Source: Nothopassalora personata (taxonomy: Eukaryota; Ascomycota; Dothideomycetes; Mycosphaerellales; Mycosphaerellaceae). Taken from it: a DNA stretch of 64,000 nt. The notes below the pieces were generated by a model. The model was not told the DNA's origin and made no database searches. It worked only from the letters and a program-made list of their open reading frames with translations. Made by a program: the position numbers and the translations under genes. This document shows, piece after piece, positions 52,894 through 63,370 of the stretch. The stretch's first letter is position 1, and every line of letters begins with the position of its first letter. Location: NCBI GenBank assembly GCA_033816765.1, contig CM066292.1:3348001-3412000 (forward strand), given 5' to 3'.

Positions 52894-53239
52894 AAGACCA
52901 AATGGGGCTGTTTTGGTGCATACGAATTTAGCCCTGTATATAAACAAGCACTATTACATTCGAAGGTATACATCTCCATTACTACGTTACTCTACCGCCT
53001 TAATAACTACTGCATTCGACAGCGCACGCTCGGCGCTTTTAATTGAATTAATAATAGCGTCTACTACCTATTAGAACGTCCTACAATTACCGTCCGCGCG
53101 ACACCACTCCTTATTACACGCATTCGAAGACGTAGAGTTAGAAGGATTATCCGAGGGCTACTCCGATGTCGACATTAACCCTCTAGATAGCGATAAAGAG
53201 GAGGATTATATCGGATTCCCTCTAAGTATGCTAGCACGC
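52894..53239. other. RIP-like TpA-rich sequence, unclassified
   Basis: The plus-strand frame at about 53100-53240 has an acidic stretch (GLSEGYSDVDINPLDSDKEE), but it could be part of the neighbouring helicase-related element. No family is assigned. Confidence 0.35.
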
Positions 53240-54010
53240 CCGCGCCCGCGCCTACGCCCGACGTCGATATAAACATAGGTAGCACGCGGACCGACTAGAC
53301 TAACGAGGAGGTACATACGACGGTAGGACGATAGTATACCGGCGTAGGAGAAGTTATAGTCTATCGTAAACCTCTTACGTAGCTATAACTAGAGCCTTTA
53401 TAAATTCCTATGTTAACCTAACTAAGGTATTAGCGATAAACGCCGTAGTAGCCGCGATAGTACTAATCTCATTAATAAAGATAATAGCCTTACGGATTCG
53501 ATTAGGTGTCGCCTTACCGTCCGTTACAGTATGCTCTAATAAGAACCTAAGCTAATGCTACTAGTTAAGTTCACCCTTCGGAATCTATCGTAGGTAGATA
53601 GACATGTTAACACGGTTAATAGACGTTCGGATTACCTTAGTCTAGTATAGCAATAGACTAAGACACTAAAATCTAGCGTTCCGGAGAACATCCTCCTTAG
53701 TAGCCTTATCGAGTATAGTAGAATAGGCAAACTAGTAAACTTCTCGCGGTAGCTAATCTCGTAGTTAGCCGAGTATTACGAAAGCCGGTCTAAAGTCCTT
53801 CTACTATCGGACAGTGTAGCATTTATCGATTATAACGAGTCCGATACGAGAGGTAAATGTCGAGTCCTTTAACGACTTCCGAAAAGATGCGGTCGAGGCT
53901 TGCTTAGGCCTAAGTAACACGTGCGTATATTAACCTAAGGCTATCTTCTATAGCATTATTTGATCCTCCGACTTAGTACCCTCTACTATTAAGACAGGAC
54001 GTGTTAAGAT
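53240..54010 (-). pseudogene. RIP-mutated RecQ-type DEAD/DEAH helicase relic
   Basis: Read on the minus strand, one continuous frame, broken only by TAG/TAA at likely Gln/Trp positions, gives helicase-like text. The order is VLIVEGTKSEDQIMLQKIAL, then HVLLRPKQAS, ASFRKSLKDSTFTSRIGLVI, IDKCYTV (the DExH position, DECH-like, altered), KDFRPAFVILG and LDKATKEDVLRNARF, STIAATTAFIANTLVRLT. The block order is that of fungal RecQ-family helicases, including the telomere-linked (TLH) type and copies associated with repeats. The ATP-binding P-loop side (above 54010) and the C-terminal part (below 53240) are not readable. I cannot tell whether it is a gene or transposon cargo. Confidence 0.6.
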
Positions 54011-54699
54011 GTAGCATCTTAGGGGGAGCTAATAGTTAGGTTGCGATCTAATAGCCTAAGGCATCTACGATAACTTAGCTTATCGGAAGACACCTTCTCT
54101 CCCCTTTAGCTTAGATAGACATCTAATACAATCAACACATTAGTTCCTAATATATTGCTACATACCCTATAGCTATTAGCTAGTTAAAGATTAATCTCTT
54201 ACTCTACTCCGCTACTAACTACGTATCCTATTAGGTCTTAACTTAATAGGTTATAAGCCCGGGTTTGTACAGGAGTAAGAGCAATCTATATTAGTACAGG
54301 TTACTTGTATCCCTTGCTATTATAGCAGAAAACATCTAGGAAGTAGAAGTCTACCCTATCTATCCTATTAAGGAGCTTAGTTTAATACTAAGTGATAGGT
54401 AATCTAGAAAAGGACTCTATACGGCTTACTATAAGCTAATACCTTGAAGACACTCTATAGGTAGAACTGTATCGAGATACTATTAAGAAGGACTTTAAGT
54501 AAGTTATTTAGAACTCTACTAGGAGAGACAGACCTATGTCCTAGCTCCGAGACTACACCGCTCTTTCTTTACCCTACTAAGTAGGCCTTAGTATCTATAC
54601 CTACTATTCTACACTAAAAGCCTTAGTAGGACCTAAGCCACTTTAAAGCATATACATCTTATTTCATTATATTCAATTCATTATAGATTTACACTAAGA
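54011..54699. other. RIP-mutated sequence, unclassified
   Basis: TpA-saturated DNA with no readable protein. It may hold the N-terminal part of the RecQ relic or the 5' LTR and leader of the outer Copia element. Confidence 0.35.
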
Positions 54700-55375
54700 G
54701 AAAGGAGAAGAGAAGGGGAACAAAATCCCAATTCTTAAGAGAGATAACTAGAAGAGATGGTTCAACCTTTAAAGATACAAGATAGAGAGCTAGTTAGCAT
54801 TCTTTACAATTAATGACCTGTTAGAAGTGTCATTTAACAACATTAAGGGCAAGAACCTAAGACTCTAGGAAGAGACTAAGATTAAAGAGATCCTTAATGC
54901 ACTAACATAGACAAAACAAAATGTAGCTTATAACTTTAGTATCCTAAGTAGGATTATAGAAGAAGATGAATTTAAGCTTAAGGGCTCTTACGAATCTAGA
55001 AAAGCTACTAAGATATAGGTGCATCTCTAGAATAAGTACAGCTAGGTGTTACTAACCTATACATATAAGCTTATAAAATAGTTTGTAAACTTTGAGATAA
55101 GTAAAGAGTTTACTATTAGATCTGCATAGGCACACCTAGTGTCTCTTAGAAGGAGGATTGCTAATGTTAACTTAGAGGGCTAGTACTATAGGAAAGCTAA
55201 TGTAAGAATAACCTAGCTTTTAAGCTCACTACTACCTAACTACTATGTAGCTAGGGATACTATTATAGCTTAGCTAAAGATAGATTATAAAAGGACCTTA
55301 AAGATCCTTAAGGCTTAAGAGGCTAGATTAAATCCCTCTAAGGCTAAGTATAGTATAGCAGCTACCTAGGTTAGG

Positions 55376-55852
55376 TGTCACGATCTAAGCGTGCACCGGC
55401 GCTGTAGCCTAATCAAACCTGAGGCAGCAGCCGCTAAGAATTAGGTGACATTAATTAGTCACCTATTGTTGAGAATATGCAGGTCATCGGGTTAAAGAGG
55501 TTGGGGTCTACCGGACCCCAACATGTGGTTGCCCCGCAACAGGATTACGTGGCTGGGTGACATGGCTGGATCAGGGGTATAAGACTCATCCGAACAGATG
55601 AGTCTGCCTCTTATCCTTTACATCCACATCCGCGATACTTGTTCATAGAGACACGCTATCCCATTGGGTCCTTCTTCGTCCTAAGGCAAGATTCCATCTT
55701 CCAGTGGCTGCGCAACTCGTACCTGTTTAACACCTATAGCCTTTTCATAAGCAGCCCCTTCAATTCTAGCTTAGACATATGTAATCTACTATCTGCTTTT
55801 GAAACACCTTTATGAGCCCATTTCATGACTTCTAACCACTTATAACGTGATA
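55376..55852 (+). repeat. 5' LTR of the inner Copia element (carries a nested solo LTR)
   Basis: It starts TGTCACGATC and ends AACGTGATA. Length is 477 bp, of which 271 are the nested solo LTR plus one TSD copy, leaving 206 bp. By hand count it differs from the 3' LTR at 13 places: 12 transitions, all in CpA/TpA or TpG/TpA context, and one transversion. Confidence 0.92.
55467..55732. mobile_element. solo LTR 1 (266 bp), not RIP-mutated
   Basis: It starts TGTTGAGAAT and ends GTTTAACA, with the 5-bp TSD CCTAT on both sides (55462-55466 and 55733-55737). The uninterrupted target is seen in the other LTR of the host element. It contains the stem GTTGGGGTC/GACCCCAAC and normal GC content, so it arrived after the host was mutated. 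Confidence 0.9.
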
Positions 55853-55876
55853 GTTATGAGCCCGATAGGCGCTCAC
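55853..55876 (+). promoter_or_regulatory. primer-binding site complementary to the 5' half of a Met-tRNA
   Basis: Immediately after the 5' LTR, the sequence begins GTTATGAGCCCGATAGG. Its reverse complement ends CGGGCTCATAAC, the anticodon stem-loop of a Met-tRNA (anticodon CAT), preceded by GTGAGCGC. Copia-type elements are known to prime from a cleaved initiator Met-tRNA half that ends in the anticodon loop. Here the site abuts the LTR directly. Confidence 0.75.
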
Positions 55877-56672
55877 TAACGTTCGCTACATAAAACGAAG
55901 CCCTAGAGTAGATTTTGCATCGTCATCAAAAACCAGTGGGATCTATTATTATCCTATTAATAACTATTGCACAGCAGTGCAGTAACCCCAGTAGACCTAT
56001 AGGAACTTTTATTAGGCCTATTAACACCGTTATGGCGACTACCGAGACACCCGGTAGTACCGGTGCTTTGCCGCACGCTACTATCGTTCTTAAGAGTTAT
56101 AACTAATAGGACAAGTTTAACCGTTAGTTAGAGCTCTACGCTAAGTCTCTAAACATCTAGAAGTATGTAGATCCGAACGACACTATCGCCGAGCTAGTAG
56201 AGCCGGTGTTCTTAACGTTCGAACAGATCTAATTAGTATATACTACTAAAGACGCTACGGCGGTAGACAAAGAGCTTATTAAGCTCCGTTAGTCGGACGC
56301 TAAGCGTAGGTAGCGGATGTATAACATCTTTGCCGCAGCAAGGTCTAAACTAGTTACCTACCTAATCCGTACTACTACGGAGCTAGGCTAAGAGCTTATG
56401 CATGGGAAACGCACTCTTAGAGGCAAGTACTAGGCTCTAAAGACACAGTATAGACTAGACGACATGCTACGTAAGCGACAACTCACACTAGAGCTAAATA
56501 GGCTTTAGAAGAGCTAAGCCCGAAGGATTGACGACTAGTGCTTAGACTAGCTAGTGTTGTAGACTAAGATGCTAGATTGCAACTACGCTAAGTACGGAGA
56601 CCTAGTACGACACTTCTTACTTGCAATATAGTAGAAGTAAGCTCCTACCTATGGAGCATCACTATATAACGA

Positions 56673-57020
56673 TGTTAGGAACCGCTGTACGTTATCACAA
56701 CTCGGGCTTGGATCTTTGCAGGGATGTCTCAATCAGTTATGAAGGTAGTGGTTCCAAACAGTATATGGTGTATACTTAAAATGAGTTGAGCACGAGGCTC
56801 CTATCTACTCGTAAAGAAGCGTCGTCTATATAGTGCCATGTCTTGGCGTGATCTGTCCTGCTCTGCCCTGAGCGAGTCTGATCAACTGATCAAGAGTGAT
56901 CAGGACCGATCAGTCCTGATCGCTCTGTCACGTGACTCCCCAGGCATCCATGTCTGCAGCTTCGTCTGGTTTCCTGCTCCGTTGTCCAACCATTTGCACC
57001 GATAACACTGTTCCGTAACA
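56673..57020. mobile_element. solo LTR 2 (348 bp), not RIP-mutated
   Basis: It starts TGTTAGGAAC and ends GTTCCGTAACA, with TSD AACGA at 56668-56672 and 57021-57025. Removing it and one TSD copy restores the Gag frame across the site (YNEWKRNK). It includes repeated TGATCA words near 56880-56930 and has normal composition. Confidence 0.92.
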
Positions 57021-60000
57021 AACGAGTGGAAGCGTAATAAGCTCTCTCTTAGCAAACTTACTAAGCGATACCTCGAATGGATACGCGATACCACCCTAGT
57101 TACTAACAGCGGTCGATTAGTCTTTATAACCTTCGTAGGCGAGCTATTAGCCGAACACGATCCTCTAGAAGTCCTACCGACCCTAGCACCTATAGTAGGC
57201 ATAGGGGGTAGGAACAACAACAACACGCGTAGCCGCAGCCGCGGCGACAAGAGCCGTAACCGTAGCAACAAGGATAATAAGAGCAGTGATAAGCTAAGCG
57301 GCTGCTAGAACATTACCGGCGAGCCTAAGGAGAGTTGTTATAAGAACCTCTATTTATGCGATGTAGTTAACCCTAAGAAGCGTCCATTAAAGGATTAGCG
57401 CTCTAAGCAGTAGAAGAAGTACTAGAAGCACTTTATTAATTACTGCTTAGGCGATAATAGTAAACGCTTACTAGGCGTATTGAACCGCAATAGGCGCACG
57501 GATAAGGAACGAGATGAGGCAATTGCTAAGGGCAAGGCCGCACCGCACGGCTTTACTAGTCTTACTATCCTTTCGAGCTCGATAAGCTAATTGAGCTTTA
57601 ACTTTAGGGATTGCTAGGTATACGATAACTGCTCGGACACCTATGTTATTAATTACTATAACTAGTAGGGCGTAGAATTTATTATAGAGCGCCTAACTAC
57701 ATTATTAATCTAAGCCGGAACCACGACATTTCCTATTGCCGCATTAGGTAAGGTTCGCATAAAGATAGAGGGGATACCATTCACCCTATTAGATGTAGCC
57801 TATTGCCTAGGCTTTCATGTGAACGTTATCTCCTACTTACGTATAGAGACAGCTAGACTTTAGTAGCACGGACGCACCAATTTAGTCTATTACAATAACA
57901 AGAAATTGATAGACCTACACCGCCCTACTAGCACAATCCCCTTCTTTAAGGTAGTTACACCGCCTTAGTTAGAGATAGTCTACAAATAGCTATCGAGCAA
58001 TAATAGAAGCATCCTACTAAAGATTACTAAGAAGCAGCGCACAGCGCACTTTATTAGCACAATTGGCAAGGGTAATACTATCTAAACACCGCCTATTTAG
58101 GACTCTAACGGCGACCGTACCGTTATAGTAGTAATAAACAGCATAGGGGGCACTAAAGGTGTAGTAACGTCTAGTAGGACCCCCATTAAACACCGCAAGC
58201 TCTCAGGCCGCTAGTAGCACCAAATCTTCGGCTATATTAGCGCTAAACGCATTAACTAGCTTCCGTTTAGAGTTAAGGGGGTGGTTATCAACCCTAATGC
58301 ACCTAAAGCACCCCTTACTGCACATTGTAGAGCATGTAGCCTAGCCAAGGCACATAAAGTGTTCAATAGGACTAAGCCAATTAGGGTAATAACTCCCTAT
58401 AGGCACGTAGCCATAGATTTAGCTAAGTTCACACTAGCATACAATAGTGATCGTTACCTAGTTCATTTCTACGATTTGGATACCTATAGGCACTTTCAAT
58501 TCACTATTAAGAATAGGGACCAACCATTAGTATTAGCTTGCTTTAATAGCCTGCTTAGCTTCATCAATTTCATTAGGCGTAGGTTTGTTTACTTCTACAG
58601 CGATAATAAAGCAGCCATTAGTACAGCCTTCCGCTCAACCATTAATAATAATTAAATTGAGTGGCACAACACTACTAACTACGCGTCTAACTAGGACCTA
58701 GCAGAACGAGCGGGCGGCGTCATTATTACGATGTCTCGCACAATCCGCATTTATGCTCGCCTACCTAAAAAGCTCTAGAATAAATGCATAGCAGCTGCCG
58801 TCTACATTCTCTAGCGGTCACTAATCTAATCAAAAGGCTAGAAGACTCCCTTCGAATTAGCAATAGGCAGGGTACTAAATGTGGGCTACATAGTAGTGTA
58901 CGGCTGCCTAGCCTACGTGTACATTTATAGCACTACTCAACTAGGCAAGACTAAGAAGCTTAAAGAACGAGCACTTATCGGATACCTTGTGGGCTACGAC
59001 TCTACTAACATCTATAGGGTGTGGGACCTATCGAAAGATAGGGTTATGCGGGTAAAGGACGTCCTCTTTAATAAGACCACGTTCTACGACCTATCAATTC
59101 TCACTACTAGTTACTCAACCCCTATTAAGAACATCGCAATAGTAGAACCGGCTAAAGAGCCTAAATAGTACTACGACCTATATGTAGCTCACTATAAGCA
59201 GGACACAGCACAGGCCGAGGGGGTGGAAGAATAGACTTAACAGCAGCCGCTCTATTAAAACCCTCGTTAACACGCCTATTAACAATTACTGCTTAGGCAT
59301 GAACCACACTAGCCACAACACCGAGCGCTAGTAACATTCAACTAACCTAAAGGTAACAGCAGTTTCTAGCCACTTGATTGGCCATTAATAAATGACGCTA
59401 TAACCCCTACACTTTCACGAGACTAGGTCAAATCCGGGGTCGAACTAGCGACTAATAAGAGCATAGAGAACTCTAACTACAACAACAACGCGGTAAACAA
59501 TAGTAACGCGTCTAAACAACAGTACATTAACACACTATAACAGCAGTTAATAGATGCCCTTATAGAGGAAGATCGTAAGGAGCTTATAGCAGATGCTTCG
59601 ACGACTTCAAATGTCGCTGCCGCTCCGCCTACAATCCCCTTCGAAGAACTTAGCTAAATGGATGACTTTTCCGCTAATACTAATTACGCCCTCACCGGAT
59701 CCGGTAAGAGACTTAGAACGGCCTACTTCTACTATACTCTACACAATATTATAGTTGCTAACGTTATCATTAGCTAGATAGCGGGCATCCGCTAGAGACC
59801 TCGTTATCTAGGCCGTAAGTACTACGATGTCCTTCGATCCGAACGCACACGCGACTTCTCTCCTCTACGCCGTGTTAACACTATTACGTCGATGCACCGC
59901 GATAACCTTCCGCCCGAACCTCTAAACTACCGTGCCGCTATGAAGCACCGCTTCGCCTAACAATAGCGTAAAGCTATAGCTAAGGAGTTTACTAAGGCAA

Positions 60001-60552
60001 TCTCTACTAGCACATTCAAATAGGCAACTTAGTAAGAGAAGGATTATAATGCTTAGTAAGAAGAGGAGGGACTTTAGCCACTACTGCCGCTAAAGTAGGT
60101 ATATAAGTATAAGCTAGATAAGCATAGCATACTAAAGAGCTTTAAGGCCCGGCTATGCGTAAGAGGCGATCTATAGGGCACACACTTGGATACATACGCC
60201 GCTATACTGCTAGTAAGTATGTTCCGCCTCTACTATGCTATAGCCGCGAGCTTCGACCTAGAAGCTAAACAGTTTAATGTTGTAAATGCCTTTCTAAATT
60301 CGGACCTACCGTACACTATGTACCTACAACCACCTCCTAGAATCGACCGACCATCGGATAGATCTAGCTATGCTCTTAAACTAGTTAAGGCTCTCTACGG
60401 ACTTAAGGAATCCCCTCTCCTTTAGTATAACTCCCTTACTACAACGCTCTCCTCTTTAGGCCTAGTTCCCCGTTTAGACTCTAAGTGCATCTATTATAAC
60501 GATAAGGTTATGTTCTTCTTCTACGTAGACGACCTAGTTATACTCTACCATC

Positions 60553-60736
60553 TGTAAGGGCGCGCGTACCATAGGGTCCGAATGAGATAGTTGTTGTTCT
60601 ACGAAGCTACGAAAGAGGAGCGCGAGGCGCGGCGGATAGATAAAGCATCGCCAAGCCGCGCTAACCCGATGCGGAAGGTCCGAGGTTCCGCCGGGACGAC
60701 GCATCGTCAGTGAAGGGTCGCGGGCTGCCCGTGACA
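60553..60736. mobile_element. solo LTR 3 (184 bp), GC-rich, not RIP-mutated
   Basis: It starts TGTAAGGGCG and ends GCCCGTGACA, with TSD CCATC at 60548-60552 and 60737-60741. It sits in the reverse-transcriptase region just after YVDDLVILY. Removing it and one TSD copy gives an unbroken RT frame (LYHRKNKAHTAHIK). The high GC content contrasts sharply with the host element. Confidence 0.92.
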
Positions 60737-63164
60737 CCATCGTAAGAATAAGGCCCATACGGCACACATTAAGTAACAGCTTCTTAACGCATACGAGATA
60801 CACGAGCTCGGAGATCTAACCTAGTTCTTAGGAATTAAGGTAACACGAGACCGGTAAAAGAGACTACTGTAGCTCTTATAAGAGGACTACATAGAGAAGC
60901 TCGCCGCTAAGTTTAGCATATCTACTAGCGCACGTAAGACTAATGTGCTAGTGGATCAACACCTCGACTAGACGGTACCCGAGGGTCACGTCGTAGACGC
61001 TATAAAGATCCTTACGTACTAATAACGTATTAGGTCTCTAAACTTCGTAGTAACGCACACACGCCTAGACATCGCCTTTTCCCTATCTATGCTCTCGCAG
61101 TACCTAACTAAGCTAACGGACACACATCTAAAGCTTACGGATTAGTACTTACGCTACCTCCTAGAGACTAAGAACCTCTACCTTGTATATAGCGCTAGTA
61201 AGCACATTACTAGCCTACATACTTAGCCTAAACATCTCGGTAAGAACCATGAATTCTTTAGCGCATTAGATGCCTCCTACGGCATGAACGTCGATAGGAC
61301 TAGCTCTAGCGGATAGATCTTTATGCTGTTCGGCGGACTAGTCGATTACAAAGCCTCTAAGTAGATCACTATTACTAAGTCCTTAACCGAAGCCGAACTC
61401 CTTAGCCTATTATAAGCGGCATTAGAGCTAATCTAGTAGGAACGCATCTTCGCCGAGATCTATCTCGAGTTCAACTAGTGCACACACCTGTACTGTAACA
61501 ACACCTAGACCATTCGACTTATTAACTAGTAAGGGCAAAAGCTTAACACTAAGCTGCGCTATGTTAACATCTATTACTATTGGCTCCGCTAGAGACACTA
61601 ACGAGGAGATATCGAGATTCGGTATCTTAACACTAACGACATGCCTACAGATAGGCTCACTAAGCTACTGCCACTACAAAAGCATAAGCACTTCGTGAAG
61701 CTGCTTAACATAGCTAAGAAAGGCGTAGATCTACGCTCCTTAGCGCCTACTATAGATGCTAACACTAGCCGCATTACCTTAGGAGGTAATAATAACGCTT
61801 AAGATACGTAGGCCTACTACACTAGTGGCTCTTCTCGACAGTTACTAGCACTAGGCTTTAACTATAGGACTCCTCTTCTCGGCGCATTATAGTATGCACG
61901 ACATAGTGATTAGCTACTACTAAGCGCTGCTTCTATTATGCCTCTCCTTCCGCATTCGGATAGATGCGACTTCCCTTTTATCCTTTTTATGCTAAAACAG
62001 GAAGAAACCAGTAGCAGGACTGCATAAAAACACCTCTTTAGTTCTAAACCCTTCCTCTTTCTTTAACTAACATGGACCGGTAGAGGCTGTATAGTATGTT
62101 CGGTACTACTGTCTCCTCTACCGGCTCCGCACTACCGCCTAGCGCCGCTAGCGCCGCCACCGCTAGAGCAAGCGTCTACCATTCACCGGCGCTGCCCTAG
62201 CACTATTATTACTAGGTGTTTCTCGGACTCCTATTGGCCCATAGTAAAAGGACCGGAAACGCCCCTATTACTAGTAGCGGTGCAGCACATAAGCACCTAC
62301 AACGGCGTAGCCAATTATAGGCGCCGAAACACTATTAACCTCGCTACTAGTAGCATTACCATCACTACCTCCGTTACCATATCACAACGATCGTTATAAC
62401 ATTATCGATGCCTCCATTATCGTCCTTACCTTACTTAGAGACAGTATCTCCACCCGCTAGGCGTACAGCACCTATAGTACTACCGTCGCTAGGATCACCC
62501 TTGCCCTAAGCAAAAAGATAAGGCCTTTATAAGCTATAAAGACCTTTTATTAGGTAAAAGAGTTCCCACTAGGACGTAGCTAAATAGTAATCTCTACCTA
62601 AGGCAGGAAGCGGAGTTCTCTAAGACCGTGACCAAAGTTACATGTGCGCGGTTATTAGATAGTAGTAAGGCACCCCAATTGCCGAAGTAATAGCGTACTA
62701 TAACACCTAGGATCTTAATCAAGAATAATAGAGCGGACATTAAAGCGGACGATAGGCCAAGCAATAAATTTAGTAGATATAATAACCCCTAGGACTCGAA
62801 CCTACAACCTCACATGTCCGTTAAAATGCAGGGAGATAGCACGCCTTGCCGTTCAGTGCTATAAGAATAGCTTAGCCACCCCACCGGACAAGATTCACAT
62901 CGTTTAGAACCTATTATATAGGTTAACTATAGTATAAGGGACTTAGTAAGATTATGAATAGGGATGTGAGGCTAGGACAATAGCCTTACCTAAAACGCTA
63001 ACTTAGCGCCCTACTATGCAGCTTACAATAGAGCTCTAACAAGCACGTAGTAACGAAGCCTAACGTTATGAGGTAGGTAGGTGGGGTAATAGGTAATAGA
63101 TAGGGTGCACGCGATTACATACGATTAGCTCATTCACCTACAAGCCGCACGAGCTAAGGGGGTG

Positions 63165-63370
63165 TGTTACGATCTAAGCGTGCACCGGCGCTATAGCCTA
63201 ATTAAACCTAAGGCAGCAGCCGCCAAGAATTAGGTGACATTGATTAGTCACCTACAGCCTTTTCACAAGCAGCCCCTTCAATTCTAGCTTAGACACATGC
63301 AATCTACTATCTACTTTTGAAACACCTTTATGAGCCCATTTCATGACGTCTAACCACTTGTAACGTGATA
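63165..63370 (+). repeat. 3' LTR of the inner Copia element (206 bp)
   Basis: It starts TGTTACGATC and ends AACGTGATA. A G-rich tract (AAGGGGGTG) lies directly upstream, in polypurine-tract position, and TTAGG follows directly. It lacks the nested insertion present in the 5' LTR and so shows the intact form. Confidence 0.95.

Larger units (their letters stand above)
55376..63370 (+). mobile_element. full-length Ty1/Copia retrotransposon, RIP-mutated, with TTAGG target-site duplication
   Basis: Bounded by TTAGG at 55371-55375 and 63371-63375. The LTRs are 206 bp once a nested insertion is discounted. A primer-binding site follows the 5' LTR. Gag starts at 56032 (MATTETPGSTGALPHATIVL) and runs through KRYLEWIRDTT. 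Then come protease-like text (GIPFTLLDVAYCLGFHVNVI), the GAG-pre-integrase and integrase (HCRACSLAKAHKVFNR, DIYRVW-type text near 59000), and reverse transcriptase (KQFNVVNAFLNSDLPYTMYL, KALYGLKESPLL, FFYVDDLVILY). The RNase H end includes SLTEAELLSL and YLNTNDMPTDRLTKLLP. The order Gag-PR-INT-RT-RH is that of Copia. The polypurine stretch AAGGGGGTG precedes the 3' LTR. Dozens of in-frame stops make it non-autonomous now. Confidence 0.92.

Noticed and set aside
56032..61990. Idea that the Copia element uses TAG/TAA as sense codons
   Set aside because: Other CpA sites, including non-coding LTR positions, show the same transitions, so RIP explains the stops without recoding.
62765..62880. tRNA-like sequence on the minus strand (B-box-like GGTTCGAGTCC) near the 3' end of the inner Copia element
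   Set aside because: The T arm pairs 4 of 5 but no acceptor or anticodon stem could be formed convincingly; probably chance or a degraded tRNA-derived fragment.
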